Source: Acidimicrobiales bacterium (GTDB lineage: Bacteria; Actinomycetota; Acidimicrobiia; Acidimicrobiales; SZUA-35). From it: a stretch of DNA of 64,000 bases. The number at the start of each line of letters is the position of its first letter. The first letter of the stretch is position 1. Shown one piece after another: positions 7,898-17,426 of the stretch. The translations under genes were made by a program, and so were the position numbers. The DNA lies in assembly GCA_013003535.1 (NCBI GenBank), contig JABDIY010000024.1, positions 1 to 64,000 on the forward strand, written 5' to 3'. The notes under the pieces are model-generated. The model ran no database searches, had not been told where the DNA came from, and saw nothing but the letters and a program-made list of their open reading frames with translations.

Positions 7898-8580
7898 TCC
7901 TCACCACCCTGCTCGCGGAAAACACCGATGAGATTCTTGCCGCAACGTGCGATCAACTCGGGGCAACCTTCGACGCCTCTCTTCCATGGTCGGACCGGTT
8001 ACATCATGCAAGGAACGGCAACTTCGACGGGGTATGGGTCTGCGGCCTCCTGGGAATGCGACTGCTCCAATCCGGCGAGCTTGCCGGCTCGATCGGAGCG
8101 GCGCCGGTCTTCGAGGGGCGAAAGACGCCGTCCTACCACTCAGTGATCGTTGCGCGGCAAACAAGTGGGTATGCCTCCCTAGCTGACGTCGCGGGTGCAG
8201 TTTTGGCGGTCAACGACTACGAATCCTGGTCCGGCTACGGCGCGCTGGTTGATCATCTCGAAACTCACCGTCGCTCGATCGATCTTTTCAAAGGCGAGGA
8301 GGAAACGGGTTCGCACCTTCAGTCGATCGGAGCGGTACAGCAGCGTCGCGCCGATGTAGCAGCAATCGATCACTCCGTATGGGATTGGGCGACCGAACGC
8401 AAACTGACCAATGGGCTGGTGATCATCGATAGGTCCAGCTCATGGCCGGCACCGCCGCTGATCACCATCAATTCCGAGGTCGCTGATCGAGTCATCGCCA
8501 CCGATCTCACCGGTGTGTCCGGAATTGAGCGCTGGGTACGCGCCGCCCCTGAGGCCTATGAGGTCTTTCTGGATTCCTGA
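7894..8580 (+). CDS. Leaderless PhnD-type (PBP2 fold) substrate-binding protein
   Basis: A 228-residue protein of the phosphate/phosphonate-type binding family. Diagnostic segments are SLADVAGAVLAVNDYESWSG (the hinge-strand motif of PhnD proteins), followed by GYGALVDHL, and later QSIGAVQQRRADVAAIDHSV, where the second lobe checks the ligand. GTG at 7894 is chosen because it overlaps the preceding stop; upstream in-frame codons lie inside that gene. There is no signal peptide or lipobox, and no ABC permease or ATPase nearby, so it probably works in the cytoplasm as a sensor or enzyme rather than in transport. Ligand unknown. Confidence 0.75.
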   Translation: MILTTLLAENTDEILAATCDQLGATFDASLPWSDRLHHARNGNFDGVWVCGLLGMRLLQSGELAGSIGAAPVFEGRKTPSYHSVIVARQTSGYASLADVAGAVLAVNDYESWSGYGALVDHLETHRRSIDLFKGEEETGSHLQSIGAVQQRRADVAAIDHSVWDWATERKLTNGLVIIDRSSSWPAPPLITINSEVADRVIATDLTGVSGIERWVRAAPEAYEVFLDS

Positions 8581-8699
8581 GGACCGGCAGTAATCGGTCA
8601 AGCCCCGGATGGCTGAATGCGGCGACAAAGAGGGTTGTGTAGCGAGCGCTATGGGTGGCGGTGTTCTCAAAAGACCGGCGTTCGGGTACACCGGACCTC

Positions 8700-10100
8700 A
8701 TGACTGCGACAATTCAGAAGACCTTTGATGCGGCGGCGATCGTCGGGGAGGTCCGGCAGGGCTTCGACGCCGGGGTCACCCGCTCACTCCAGTGGCGGGA
8801 CGCTCAGCTAGATGCCATGGCGACGATGTTGGAAGACAACGCTGATAAATTTGCCGCCGCGTTGAATACCGACCTCGGCAAGGCGTCCACGGAGTCCTGG
8901 CTCACCGAGATCGGGTTCACCCTGTCCGATATCGCCCACACGCGGTCCCATTTGGCCAAGTGGGCCAAGCCGCGCAAGGCCAGCGTGCCGGTGACATTCC
9001 AGCCCGGCAAAGCCAAAGTGGTACCCGAGCCGAAAGGCGTAGTCCTGGTCATCGCCCCCTGGAACTATCCGGTACAGCTCCTTCTCTCACCGATGGTCGC
9101 GGCGATTGCGGCCGGCAACGCGATAGTGGCCAAACCATCCGAACTAGCGCCAGCCACCTCCGCGATGCTTTCTGAGCTGTGTGCCAAGTATCTCGACACC
9201 TCGGTCATTCGAGTTGTGGAGGGTGCCGTCGAGGAGTCCACGGCGTTGTTGGAGCAACCGTTCGACCACATATTCTTCACCGGGGGAACCCGGGTGGGCA
9301 AGATCGTGATGCGGGCGGCGGCAGAACACCTCACGCCGGTGACGCTGGAGCTGGGTGGGAAGAGCCCGGCCATAGTGGCCGCCGACGCAAACGTGGAGAT
9401 CGCTGGGCGCCGATTGGCCTGGGGCAAATTTGTGAACGCCGGGCAGACCTGCATCGCTCCCGATTACTTGCTGGTGGAGCGGGGAATGAAGGAGCCGCTG
9501 CTCAAGGCCATAAAGAAGTCGCTCGGTGAGTTCTACGGCAGCGACCCCAAAAAGAGCGCTGACTACGGTCGCCTTGTCAGCGACGATCACTTCGATCGAA
9601 TCCAGGGCTTGCTGACCGGTGCAGGGTCGGGCTCGGTGGCGATCGGTGGAACGACCGATCGAACCTCCCGCTTCGTGGAGCCGACCGTGCTGATCGACTC
9701 CGATCCCGAATCGGCGGTCATGAGCGAAGAGATCTTCGGCCCACTTCTCCCTGTTCTTGAAACGGACTCGATCGACGATGCCATTCGATTCGTCCGCGAG
9801 CGACCCAAGCCGCTGGCCCTGTATGTCTTCTCCGAAGACGACGACACCGTAGAGAAGGTTTTGGCCGAGACATCATCGGGCGGGGTCAGCGTGAACGGCA
9901 CTCTGTTGCACATCGGACCGCCCGAACTGCCCTTCGGTGGAATCGGCCCCAGCGGAATGGGTGCCTACCACGGCAAGACCGGATTCGAGACGTTCAGCCA
10001 CTTGAAGTCGGTGTACCAGAAGTCCACCCGACTCGATCTCAAGGTCCTCTACCCGCCCTACACCACCCTCAAAGAACGCATCCTCAAGCTCGTGCAGTAA
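8700..10100 (+). CDS. Aldehyde dehydrogenase, class-3 / fatty-aldehyde type
   Basis: A 466-residue NAD(P)-dependent aldehyde dehydrogenase. Visible parts are VVLVIAPWNYPVQLLLSPMV (cofactor binding), FFTGGTRVGK, the catalytic Glu in LELGGKSP, the nucleophile in VNAGQTCIAPDY, and EEIFGPLLPV. The C-terminal end FSHLKSVYQKS and a short length compared with 490-500-residue class-1/2 enzymes indicate the ALDH3 (fatty or aromatic aldehyde) branch. ATG at 8700 is preferred over an in-frame start at 8655 because the family begins near there. It oxidises an aldehyde to its acid; the natural substrate is not shown by context. A repeat element follows 17 nt after the stop. Confidence 0.9.
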   Translation: MTATIQKTFDAAAIVGEVRQGFDAGVTRSLQWRDAQLDAMATMLEDNADKFAAALNTDLGKASTESWLTEIGFTLSDIAHTRSHLAKWAKPRKASVPVTFQPGKAKVVPEPKGVVLVIAPWNYPVQLLLSPMVAAIAAGNAIVAKPSELAPATSAMLSELCAKYLDTSVIRVVEGAVEESTALLEQPFDHIFFTGGTRVGKIVMRAAAEHLTPVTLELGGKSPAIVAADANVEIAGRRLAWGKFVNAGQTCIAPDYLLVERGMKEPLLKAIKKSLGEFYGSDPKKSADYGRLVSDDHFDRIQGLLTGAGSGSVAIGGTTDRTSRFVEPTVLIDSDPESAVMSEEIFGPLLPVLETDSIDDAIRFVRERPKPLALYVFSEDDDTVEKVLAETSSGGVSVNGTLLHIGPPELPFGGIGPSGMGAYHGKTGFETFSHLKSVYQKSTRLDLKVLYPPYTTLKERILKLVQ

Positions 10101-10106
10101 TTCCGT

Positions 10107-10207
10107 GCTCTGTTGTCCCCTCCGGGGGCCGTTCGCCGCCACGGAGGCTCGCCTTCGGCCGGGCAACAACTGCATTGTCCACTGCGGCCGGGCCCGGAGG
10201 GACAGCA
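10107..10207 (+). repeat. Intergenic palindromic repeat, copy 1
   Basis: The core at 10118-10168 matches 40703-40754 on the opposite strand at about 44 of 52 aligned positions, including the blocks CCCTCCGGG, GCCGTTC, GCCACGGAGGCTC and GCCTTCGGCC. It begins 17 nt after the aldehyde dehydrogenase stop. CCTCCG (10119-10124) can pair with CGGAGG (10142-10147), and GGCCG (10127-10131) with CGGCC (10156-10160); these pairings interleave. The copy is also flanked by a wider inverted repeat, CCCTCCGGG near 10118 and CCCGGAGGG at 10193-10201. Not recognised as a named family. Confidence 0.7.
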
Positions 10208-10282
10208 CCGTTCCGGCGTGGCAACAGTCGACAGGGTCAGGTTTGACTGCTCGAGGGCGGTCTGCCTGCGGCGCGAGAACCT

Positions 10283-12091
10283 CTAGATGGTGCCGCGGAA
10301 TTGGGCGGTGAAGAGATCCTCATACATTCCGCCGATGGCTCGGAGTTCATCGTGGGTGCCGCGCTCGATGATGCGGCCGTCGGAGATCACCAGAATCAGG
10401 TCAGCGTCCCGGACCGTGGATAGCCGGTGGGCGATCACGAAACTGGTCCGGTCTTGCATCAGGCTGATCAGAGCGGCCTGAATGTCCCGCTCGGTGCGGG
10501 TGTCCACCGAGCTGGTGGCTTCGTCCAGAACCAGGAGGCGAGGCTGGGCCAATGCGGCTCGAGCGATCGCGATCAACTGGCGTTGCCCGAGTGACAAGTT
10601 GCTGCCACCCTCGGACACGGGTTCGTCGTACCCGTGCGGGAGGGCCCGGATGAACCGGTCGGCGTAGGCCAGATGGGCAGCGGCCTCCACCTCCTCGTCG
10701 GTAGCGTCCAACCGTCCGAACCGAATGTTTTCTCGCACCGTGGTGCTGAAGAGGAACGTCCGCTGTAAGACAATCCCTAACTGATTGCGGAGCGAGTCTT
10801 CCTGGACGTCGCGGATGTCGTGGCCGTCGATGGTGACTGAACCACCGGAGATGTCGTAGAACCGGTTGAGGACGTTGATGATCGTGGACTTGCCGGCCCC
10901 GGTTGGCCCCACCAGACCGATCATCTGTCCCGGCTCGGCAACAAACGAGATGTCCGACAGGATCGGCTCGCCGTGAACGTACTCGAAGTCAACGTGATCA
11001 AAGACCACCCGGCCCTGAACCGGCGGTAGTGGAGGGGCGGCGGAGGTGTCGATGAGATCGGGTTGTTCGTCGATCAGTTCGAACACCCGGGTAGCGCCCG
11101 CGAGAGCTGCGAAGACAGAGGTTACGGTGTTGGCGATGCGCCCCAGCGGTTGGCCGAGGCGGCTGGCGTATGTCACGAAGGCGGCGATCAACCCGATCGT
11201 TACCCCGTTGCCATCACCGGCGACGGCCAGCCAGGCTCCGAAGCCCACCACGGAAACCGTGCTGAGGTTTCCTAGGCCGAACATCAGCGGCATCATGATC
11301 ACGGTCAGCGTCTGGGCCTTGATGCCTTTGGCCCGGGTGGATTCGTTGGCTGTGCCGAACTCGGCCATTGCCTCGTTCTGGCGGTTCAACGCGATCACCG
11401 AGCGCTGACCGCCGATGCGTTCTTGTGCGACAGAATTGAGCCCTCCGATGCTGCGCTGATATTCGCCAAAGAGCGGCCCGGAGATGCGCCCGATTCGACT
11501 GACCGCGAAGAGCACGATCGGGACTGGTAAGAGTGCGGCCAACGTGAGCCGCCAGTCGAGGATCACCATGATGGTGAGCAAACTGACGATCTGCATTCCC
11601 GACACGACGACGTTCAAGAGGTTCTGGCTGAGCAACTGATCCACGGCGTCAACGTCGTTGGTGACCCGGCTCATGAGGTCGCCGGTTCGGTTGCGGTCGA
11701 AGAAACGCATGGACAGCGTTTGGAGCCGACGGAAGAGATCCCGCCGCATTTTGGCCATCACCTGTTGGGCCACCTTCGCCACAGTCCGGCCGTAGATCAC
11801 CGCCATGATCCATGCTCCCAAATAGGTGAGGGTCAAGATGATCACGATGGTTCGCAGGCCGTCGCGATCCCGGGTGGCGATGAAATCATCGATCGCAACG
11901 CCTTGGAGCCACGGACCGATCAGCTGGAGCATGGAGGCAGCGAAGATCAGGATGCCGCTGAGAATCAGCCCACCCCGGTGAGGTTGGAGATAGTGCAACA
12001 GCCGGCGGAACGACTCGCCGGTGGAGGCGTCCCGCTTGAGACCTTGGCCCATGCCGCCGCCAGACATCCGGTCCCTGCGGACAGCGGTCAC
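10283..12091 (-). CDS. ABC exporter half-transporter, catalytic-site partner (TMD-NBD)
   Basis: A 602-residue type IV exporter half: six membrane helices (about 35-320) then an ATPase domain with Walker A GPTGAGKS, signature LSLGQ (non-canonical; LSGGQ is usual), and Walker B LLVLDEATSSVD with the catalytic Glu intact. It pairs with the gene at 12088, whose defects are complementary, as in BmrCD, TM287/288 and LmrCD, where one of two ATP sites is degenerate (family knowledge). GTG start overlaps the partner's stop by 4 nt. It probably exports lipophilic drugs or lipids; substrate unknown. Confidence 0.9.
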   Translation of the reverse strand: MTAVRRDRMSGGGMGQGLKRDASTGESFRRLLHYLQPHRGGLILSGILIFAASMLQLIGPWLQGVAIDDFIATRDRDGLRTIVIILTLTYLGAWIMAVIYGRTVAKVAQQVMAKMRRDLFRRLQTLSMRFFDRNRTGDLMSRVTNDVDAVDQLLSQNLLNVVVSGMQIVSLLTIMVILDWRLTLAALLPVPIVLFAVSRIGRISGPLFGEYQRSIGGLNSVAQERIGGQRSVIALNRQNEAMAEFGTANESTRAKGIKAQTLTVIMMPLMFGLGNLSTVSVVGFGAWLAVAGDGNGVTIGLIAAFVTYASRLGQPLGRIANTVTSVFAALAGATRVFELIDEQPDLIDTSAAPPLPPVQGRVVFDHVDFEYVHGEPILSDISFVAEPGQMIGLVGPTGAGKSTIINVLNRFYDISGGSVTIDGHDIRDVQEDSLRNQLGIVLQRTFLFSTTVRENIRFGRLDATDEEVEAAAHLAYADRFIRALPHGYDEPVSEGGSNLSLGQRQLIAIARAALAQPRLLVLDEATSSVDTRTERDIQAALISLMQDRTSFVIAHRLSTVRDADLILVISDGRIIERGTHDELRAIGGMYEDLFTAQFRGTI

Positions 12092-13839
12092 TGCACCGTC
12101 TCCCCGAGCTGTGAGCGATAGATCTCTTGGTAAACGGGGCTGCTTTCCATCAGATCACGGTGGGAACCGTGGGCGCAAACATGGCCGTCGTCGAGGACAA
12201 CGATTTCGTCAGCACCCAGCGCCGTGCTGATCCGCTGCGCCACCAGAATCACGGTTTGGTTGGACAACGGCTCCAACGCTCGTTGGATCTGCTCTTCAGT
12301 CTCAGAGTCAACGGCGCTGGTGGAATCATCCAGAATCAGGATCGCTGGACCAACCAACAGCGTGCGGGCAATGGCCATTCGCTGGCGTTGCCCGCCGGAA
12401 AGGTTGGCGCCTTGCTGCTCCACCAGAGAGTTGTAGCCATCTGGCATCGCGGTGATGAAATCGTGGGCTTGGGCGGCCTTGGCGGCAGCAAAAACCTCGT
12501 CGTCGGTGGCGTCCGGCCGTCCATACCTGATGTTCTCCATGACCGTGCCTCCGAAAAGCTGCGGCTCCTGGAGGGCGACCCCAACATTGCGGCGCAGGGA
12601 GTCTTTGGAGAGTCGGCGAACGTCGATGCCGCCCACGTACACAGTGCCTTCGGACGTGTCATAGAACCTCGGGATCAGGTGGACAAGGCTGGATTTTCCG
12701 GACCCGGTTGCTCCAAGGACCGCCACCGTGGTCCCCTGGCGAATGTGCAGGTTGATACTGGTGAGCGCGTTGTCGAGCGTGTCGTCGGCGTCATCTGCAC
12801 GATAGGCGAAGCTGACGTTCTCGAACCGAATATCACCCGGTTCGAGCTGGGCCCCGAGGTCGATGCCGTCGGCAGCCTGGGGCACCTCTGGCTGTTCCTG
12901 AAGCACCTGGTCGATCCGGGCCATCGAAGCGCCCGCCGCGGAGATGAGAGGTTGAACGAATGCCAGCATCATCATTGGCATGGTGACCATCGCCATGTAG
13001 CTGATGAATGCCACCAGGTCACCCTCGCTGAGATTGCCGTCGATCACGTTGTTCCCACCCAGCCAAATCACCGCAGCGATCCCCAAACTGGAGATGGCGA
13101 TGAGCGTTGGCATCAGTGCGGCTACGAGCTGGTTCACGATCGTGGCCTGGTGCGCAAGATCGTCGGCTACCTCATCAAACTGCTCCGTTTCGAAGTCTTG
13201 CCGCACGAAAGCCTTGATGGCCTCGGTGCCCTCGATGTTCTCCTGCAGAACGGTGTTGAGCCGGTCCAGCCTGTTCTGTACGGCGTCGTAGAGGACGCCG
13301 GATCGGGCCAGCACATACCAGACCAGACCGCCGATCGCCGGAATCATCACCAGCACGATGATGAGCAGCGAAGCGTCGATGGACAGGATGGCGATAAGGG
13401 CACCCACGAACATCAGCGGTGTCTGGGCAATGAACGCCAAGCCCATCGTGAGGATGGTGGTCACCTTGGTCATGTCGCTGGTAAGCCGGGTGAGAATCCC
13501 GCCTGAGGTCAACCGGTCCAGGTTGCCGAAAGAGAAGTGCTGGGCGTGACCGTAGAGATCCCTGCGCAGATCGGTGATCGTGTTGAAGGCCATCCGCACC
13601 GCCATCGCGCTGGTAGTCGCCGAAACCACCACCCCGGCCAGGATGAGCGCCACCATGAACAAAACTGTGCTGCGAACCAGCTCGCCGTCGCTTTTCGCGA
13701 TGCCCTCGTCGATCACCCGAGCGGTCTGCAGCGGGATCAGAAGACTGATTCCGACCGAGAGAACCGTTCCGGCCAGAGCGCCGGCTAGATAGATCCAGTA
13801 GGGCTTCACCCACGGCCAGACCTTGAGGAGCTGTTTCAC
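12088..13839 (-). CDS. ABC exporter half-transporter, degenerate-site partner (TMD-NBD)
   Basis: A 583-residue half-transporter: six membrane helices (about 15-300), Walker A GATGSGKSS, intact signature NLSGGQRQRMAIAR, and Walker B AILILDDSTSAVDSETEEQI in which Asp replaces the catalytic Glu. With the partner's LSLGQ signature this gives one consensus and one degenerate ATP site in the heterodimer. The GTG at 13839 starts the unit and the stop overlaps the partner. The upstream intergenic region to the divergent MFS gene contains a TGACGCA inverted repeat. Confidence 0.9.
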   Translation of the reverse strand: MKQLLKVWPWVKPYWIYLAGALAGTVLSVGISLLIPLQTARVIDEGIAKSDGELVRSTVLFMVALILAGVVVSATTSAMAVRMAFNTITDLRRDLYGHAQHFSFGNLDRLTSGGILTRLTSDMTKVTTILTMGLAFIAQTPLMFVGALIAILSIDASLLIIVLVMIPAIGGLVWYVLARSGVLYDAVQNRLDRLNTVLQENIEGTEAIKAFVRQDFETEQFDEVADDLAHQATIVNQLVAALMPTLIAISSLGIAAVIWLGGNNVIDGNLSEGDLVAFISYMAMVTMPMMMLAFVQPLISAAGASMARIDQVLQEQPEVPQAADGIDLGAQLEPGDIRFENVSFAYRADDADDTLDNALTSINLHIRQGTTVAVLGATGSGKSSLVHLIPRFYDTSEGTVYVGGIDVRRLSKDSLRRNVGVALQEPQLFGGTVMENIRYGRPDATDDEVFAAAKAAQAHDFITAMPDGYNSLVEQQGANLSGGQRQRMAIARTLLVGPAILILDDSTSAVDSETEEQIQRALEPLSNQTVILVAQRISTALGADEIVVLDDGHVCAHGSHRDLMESSPVYQEIYRSQLGETVQ

Positions 13840-13854
13840 TTCCCAGAAGCCTAA

Positions 13855-13881
13855 TGACGCATCCTGCTCACACCTGCGTCA
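13855..13881. promoter_or_regulatory. Inverted repeat between divergent exporter genes
   Basis: TGACGCA (13855-13861) and TGCGTCA (13875-13881) form a perfect 7-bp inverted repeat with 13 nt between the arms, ending 16 nt before the ABC start codon. The position, in the only gap between a drug-type ABC pair and a DHA2-type MFS gene, would suit an operator for a repressor. No regulator gene is adjacent. Confidence 0.35.
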
Positions 13882-14025
13882 CCGAGTCCTCTCATCCCAC
13901 AGGCGCGACGGGCACGGTCATCCAGAAGCCGACGGTCAGCGGCGCTACTCAAACTGGTCGTTTGTCTCGTGATTCCCGTGATGTGAACACCGCTGGGTAC
14001 GGTTCCTGCTGGTGAGTGATCCCGG

Positions 14026-15432
14026 ATGTTGAGCCAGTACAAATACCGGGTCATGGCGGTCTACATTCTCGGTTTGTCGATGACCATCATCGACGGTACG
14101 GCCGTGAACGTCGCCCTGCCCAAGCTGGCGGAACAGTTCGGCGTGCCGACCACCGAGATCGAGTGGGTTGCCCTCGCCTACCTGCTGGCGCTCGCCTCCG
14201 CGATTCCGGCTGCCGGCTGGCTGGGCGACCGGTTCGGGACCAAGCGGATCTTCCTCACCGCACTGGCGGTGTTCGTGGTCGGGTCGTTGCTGTGCGGCGC
14301 CGCGCAGTCGTTGGCTCAGCTCATCGGCGCACGCGTGTTGCAGGGACTGGGGGCAGGGATGATCACCCCGATCGGGAGCGCGATGCTGTTCCGGGCTTTC
14401 CCATTGGAGGAGCGAGCGACCGCCACCGTCGGAGTTCTCAGCGTGGCTGTTGTCGCACCTGCGATCGGGCCCATCCTGGGTGGTGTTCTGGTGGACAACT
14501 TTTCCTGGCGGTGGATCTTTCTGATCAACCTGCCGATCGGTCTGGCCGGAATGACGCTCGCCACGAAATGGCTACGGGAGGAGACCCAGCCGAGCCCCGG
14601 ACGACTTGATGTTGGTGGGCTGGTGCTCTCGGCGTCCGGCGTTTCGCTGCTGATCTTCGCTCTGTCCACGGGACCGGACTACGGCTGGTTGTCACTGCCC
14701 ATTTCTTCAGCCGTGATCATAGGTGTCGTGGCGGTGATCGCACTCGTCGTTCTCGAGCTGAGGCTGGAACAGCCGATGCTCGCTCTGCGGCTGTTCGGCA
14801 ACCGACTGTTCCGAACGATCAACATCAGCGCGTCCATGATTTATGCCGGGTTCTTCGGTTGGATCTTCGTGGTCCCGCTTTACCTCCAGGATCTAAGAGG
14901 GTTCTCGGCCACCCAATCGGGACTCGGGCAGGCACCACAAGCCGTCGGTGTCTTCATCGTGTCCAACCTGATAGGCAAACGTGTCTACGTTGCGATCGGA
15001 CCCCGGCGCCTCATGATCTCCGGTGTCATCCTGACCGCCTTGGCTACGGCCGGGTTCGCACTGTTCAACCTGGAGACGCCCCTATGGGTGGTGGGTGTCG
15101 GCTCGTTCGTGCGCGGCTTGTCGGTCGGCATGGTGTTCGTGTCGGTCCAGACTGCGGTCTACGCAACTATCTCCAATGCCGATACCGGACGGGCTGCGTC
15201 GGTGTTCAATACCCAACGTCAGTTCGCCTTCGCCGGGGGCGTCGCACTTGCGGCCACAGTGGTCGCAACACGGATCTCATCAGTTGGTGGCGAGAACGCT
15301 CCGTCAGCCGATTTGCTTGGCGCCTATCGATGGGGTTTTCTGGCGATGGCGGCGATCATGCTTCCGGCTGCCGCGGTGAGTTTCTTCATCCACGACGCCG
15401 ATGTCGCCGCCACCCGGGGCCTTGCCACCTGA
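14026..15432 (+). CDS. MFS exporter of the DHA2 (EmrB/QacA) drug-antiporter type
   Basis: A 468-residue polytopic membrane protein. Helix 1 has the DHA2 motif MTIIDGTAVNVALPKLAEQF, the loop between helices 2 and 3 has motif A as GWLGDRFGTKRIF, and helix 5 has motif C as PAIGPILGGVLVDNFSWRWIF. These mark proton-driven export of drugs or metabolites. It is divergent from the ABC exporter pair, so both may serve the same efflux response (inference). ATG at 14026 is used; a second in-frame ATG at 14053 is possible. Confidence 0.88.
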   Translation: MLSQYKYRVMAVYILGLSMTIIDGTAVNVALPKLAEQFGVPTTEIEWVALAYLLALASAIPAAGWLGDRFGTKRIFLTALAVFVVGSLLCGAAQSLAQLIGARVLQGLGAGMITPIGSAMLFRAFPLEERATATVGVLSVAVVAPAIGPILGGVLVDNFSWRWIFLINLPIGLAGMTLATKWLREETQPSPGRLDVGGLVLSASGVSLLIFALSTGPDYGWLSLPISSAVIIGVVAVIALVVLELRLEQPMLALRLFGNRLFRTINISASMIYAGFFGWIFVVPLYLQDLRGFSATQSGLGQAPQAVGVFIVSNLIGKRVYVAIGPRRLMISGVILTALATAGFALFNLETPLWVVGVGSFVRGLSVGMVFVSVQTAVYATISNADTGRAASVFNTQRQFAFAGGVALAATVVATRISSVGGENAPSADLLGAYRWGFLAMAAIMLPAAAVSFFIHDADVAATRGLAT

Positions 15433-15653
15433 ACGTTCACCAGTCTGGACCGCGCTCGGCGCCAACGATCGGACAGCTGGGAGCGCGGGCAATCACTCTG
15501 TGCTAGAACTGGGTGGGTCCGGCCGCTGCGCCGACCTTTTCAGCCATTGTGTTTAGGTTAAGACGTAGCGGATAGCTGATCTTCAGAGGCCCAAGGGGGG
15601 CGCGCTCGGATCAAGCGATTACGTGTTCTAGCCGTGTGACGAAAGGGGAACCC

Positions 15654-17426
15654 ATGAGCGACCGAACAGCAGAATGGAAAGCGAGGCGCGACCGTAAAGA
15701 AGAGGAGCGAAGCGCACGACAGCGAGCGATCAGGGAGAGAGACCGCTTCGAGGGTTTGCAGGTCGACCCGGACGTCGATTACTACGAGGACGTCGCCAGG
15801 CGGGAGCCCGGTGACACAAACATCATCAAGTTCGGATTCGACATTCATCCCCAGGTGACCTTTGCTTCCGCAGGGTTCTTGGTCCTCTTCCTCGGGCTCA
15901 CGCTGGCGTTCCAGGAGCAGGCCGAGACGGTCTTCGCCGATTCCCTCTCGTTCATCGGCGACAACTTCGGCTGGTTCTACATCCTCTCGGCCAATATTTT
16001 CCTGGTCGCCATCACTTTCTTCGGATTCAGCCGCTTCGGTCGGATTCGGCTCGGGGGTCAGGACGCCAAACCGGAGTTCACCAACTTTGCTTGGTACGCC
16101 ATGCTGTTGAGTGCTGGCATGGGCATCGGTCTTCTCTTCTGGAGCGTCGCCGAGCCGATCTACCATTATCAGACGCCACCCCCTTTCTTCGGCGCTGAGG
16201 CAGAAACATCTCAGGCCGCTGAGGCCGCCATGGTGACCACCTTCTACCACTGGGGTTTCCATCCGTGGGGCATCTATGCGTTGGTGAGCCTTGCGCTCGC
16301 ATTCTTCACCTACAACCGGGGTCTACCCCTCACGATGCGATCGGTCTTCTACCCGATCCTGGGGGAGAGGATCTACGGGTTCTGGGGAAATCTGATCGAC
16401 ACGGTCGCCGTGATCGCCACACTCTTCGGGCTCGCGTCGTCGCTCGGTTTCGGCGTGAAGCAGGTGTCGGCGGGTATGAACTTCCTCTTTTCATCACCCG
16501 ACACTGTGACCTTCCAGGTGATTCTGATCACGGTCATCACTGGCGTCGCTACGCTGTCGGTGGTCTCCGGCCTCGACGGCGGTGTCAAGCGATTGTCCCA
16601 GCTCAACCTGAATCTGGGCGGGCTGTTCCTCGTTTTCCTGCTGATCGTCGGACCAACCGTATTCATCGTTGGCACATTCCTCGAGAGCACCGGCAGCTAC
16701 CTCCAAGCACTTCCCAGCCTCAGTCTGTGGACCGAATCGCTAAGCGGCAGTAGCTGGCAATCAGGTTGGACCGTTTTCTACTGGGGTTGGTGGATCTCGT
16801 GGGCGCCCTTTGTCGGGATGTTCATCGCTCGGGTTTCCAAGGGTCGCACCATCCGGGAGTTTGTCACCGGGGTCGTCCTGGTGCCAACCGCACTGAGTTT
16901 CCTGTGGATGTCCACCTTCGGCGGATCTGCACTCAAGACCCAGATGGACGGCACCCGAGACGTTGCGGCCGCGGTCAACGAAAACGTTGCGACGGCCTTG
17001 TTTGACCTGCTCGAGGCATTCCCATTGACGCAGTTGACATCGCTGATCGGCATCATCCTCGTCGTCTCGTTCTTCGTGACGTCGTCGGACTCGGGTTCCT
17101 TGGTCGTCGATCACCTCACCTCGGGTGGCAAGCTCGATTCACCGGTACCCCAGCGTGTTTTCTGGGCGATCATGGAGGGCGCCATTGCTTCGATCTTGTT
17201 GATCGGTGGCGGTCTCCAGGCTCTCCAATCGGCGGCGGTGGCGAGCGGCGCAATCTTCGCAGTGGTGCTGCTTATCGCCATCTACAGCATGAAACAAGGT
17301 TTCACCGAGGAACTCGAGATCATCGAGATCCATGAGGAAATCGCCGTGGCGATGGAGGCAGGTCTGATCGAAGACGTCCTTCACGACAAGAACGCGACCG
17401 TGACGCCGACCGGAGGTGAATCATGA
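15654..17426 (+). CDS. BCCT-family osmolyte/quaternary-amine carrier
   Basis: A 590-residue carrier for betaine, choline, carnitine or similar compounds. The family signature WGWWISWAPFVGMFIARVS is exact in style, and the substrate-region motif MGIGLLFWSVAEPIYHY lies in helix 3. The N-terminal 45 residues are hydrophilic and highly charged and the C-terminal 45 are acidic, like the sensory tails of osmoregulated BCCTs (family knowledge). ATG at 15654 has AAAGGGG 6 nt upstream; an in-frame GTG at 15636 has no such site. The stop codon overlaps the start of a substrate-binding lipoprotein gene, which is unusual for a secondary carrier. Confidence 0.93.
   Translation: MSDRTAEWKARRDRKEEERSARQRAIRERDRFEGLQVDPDVDYYEDVARREPGDTNIIKFGFDIHPQVTFASAGFLVLFLGLTLAFQEQAETVFADSLSFIGDNFGWFYILSANIFLVAITFFGFSRFGRIRLGGQDAKPEFTNFAWYAMLLSAGMGIGLLFWSVAEPIYHYQTPPPFFGAEAETSQAAEAAMVTTFYHWGFHPWGIYALVSLALAFFTYNRGLPLTMRSVFYPILGERIYGFWGNLIDTVAVIATLFGLASSLGFGVKQVSAGMNFLFSSPDTVTFQVILITVITGVATLSVVSGLDGGVKRLSQLNLNLGGLFLVFLLIVGPTVFIVGTFLESTGSYLQALPSLSLWTESLSGSSWQSGWTVFYWGWWISWAPFVGMFIARVSKGRTIREFVTGVVLVPTALSFLWMSTFGGSALKTQMDGTRDVAAAVNENVATALFDLLEAFPLTQLTSLIGIILVVSFFVTSSDSGSLVVDHLTSGGKLDSPVPQRVFWAIMEGAIASILLIGGGLQALQSAAVASGAIFAVVLLIAIYSMKQGFTEELEIIEIHEEIAVAMEAGLIEDVLHDKNATVTPTGGES

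Noticed and set aside
12127-13506. Very long plus-strand open frame (459 codons) antisense to the ABC exporter
   Set aside because: It mirrors the codon bias of the real ABC gene on the other strand, has no domain resemblance and lies wholly within it.
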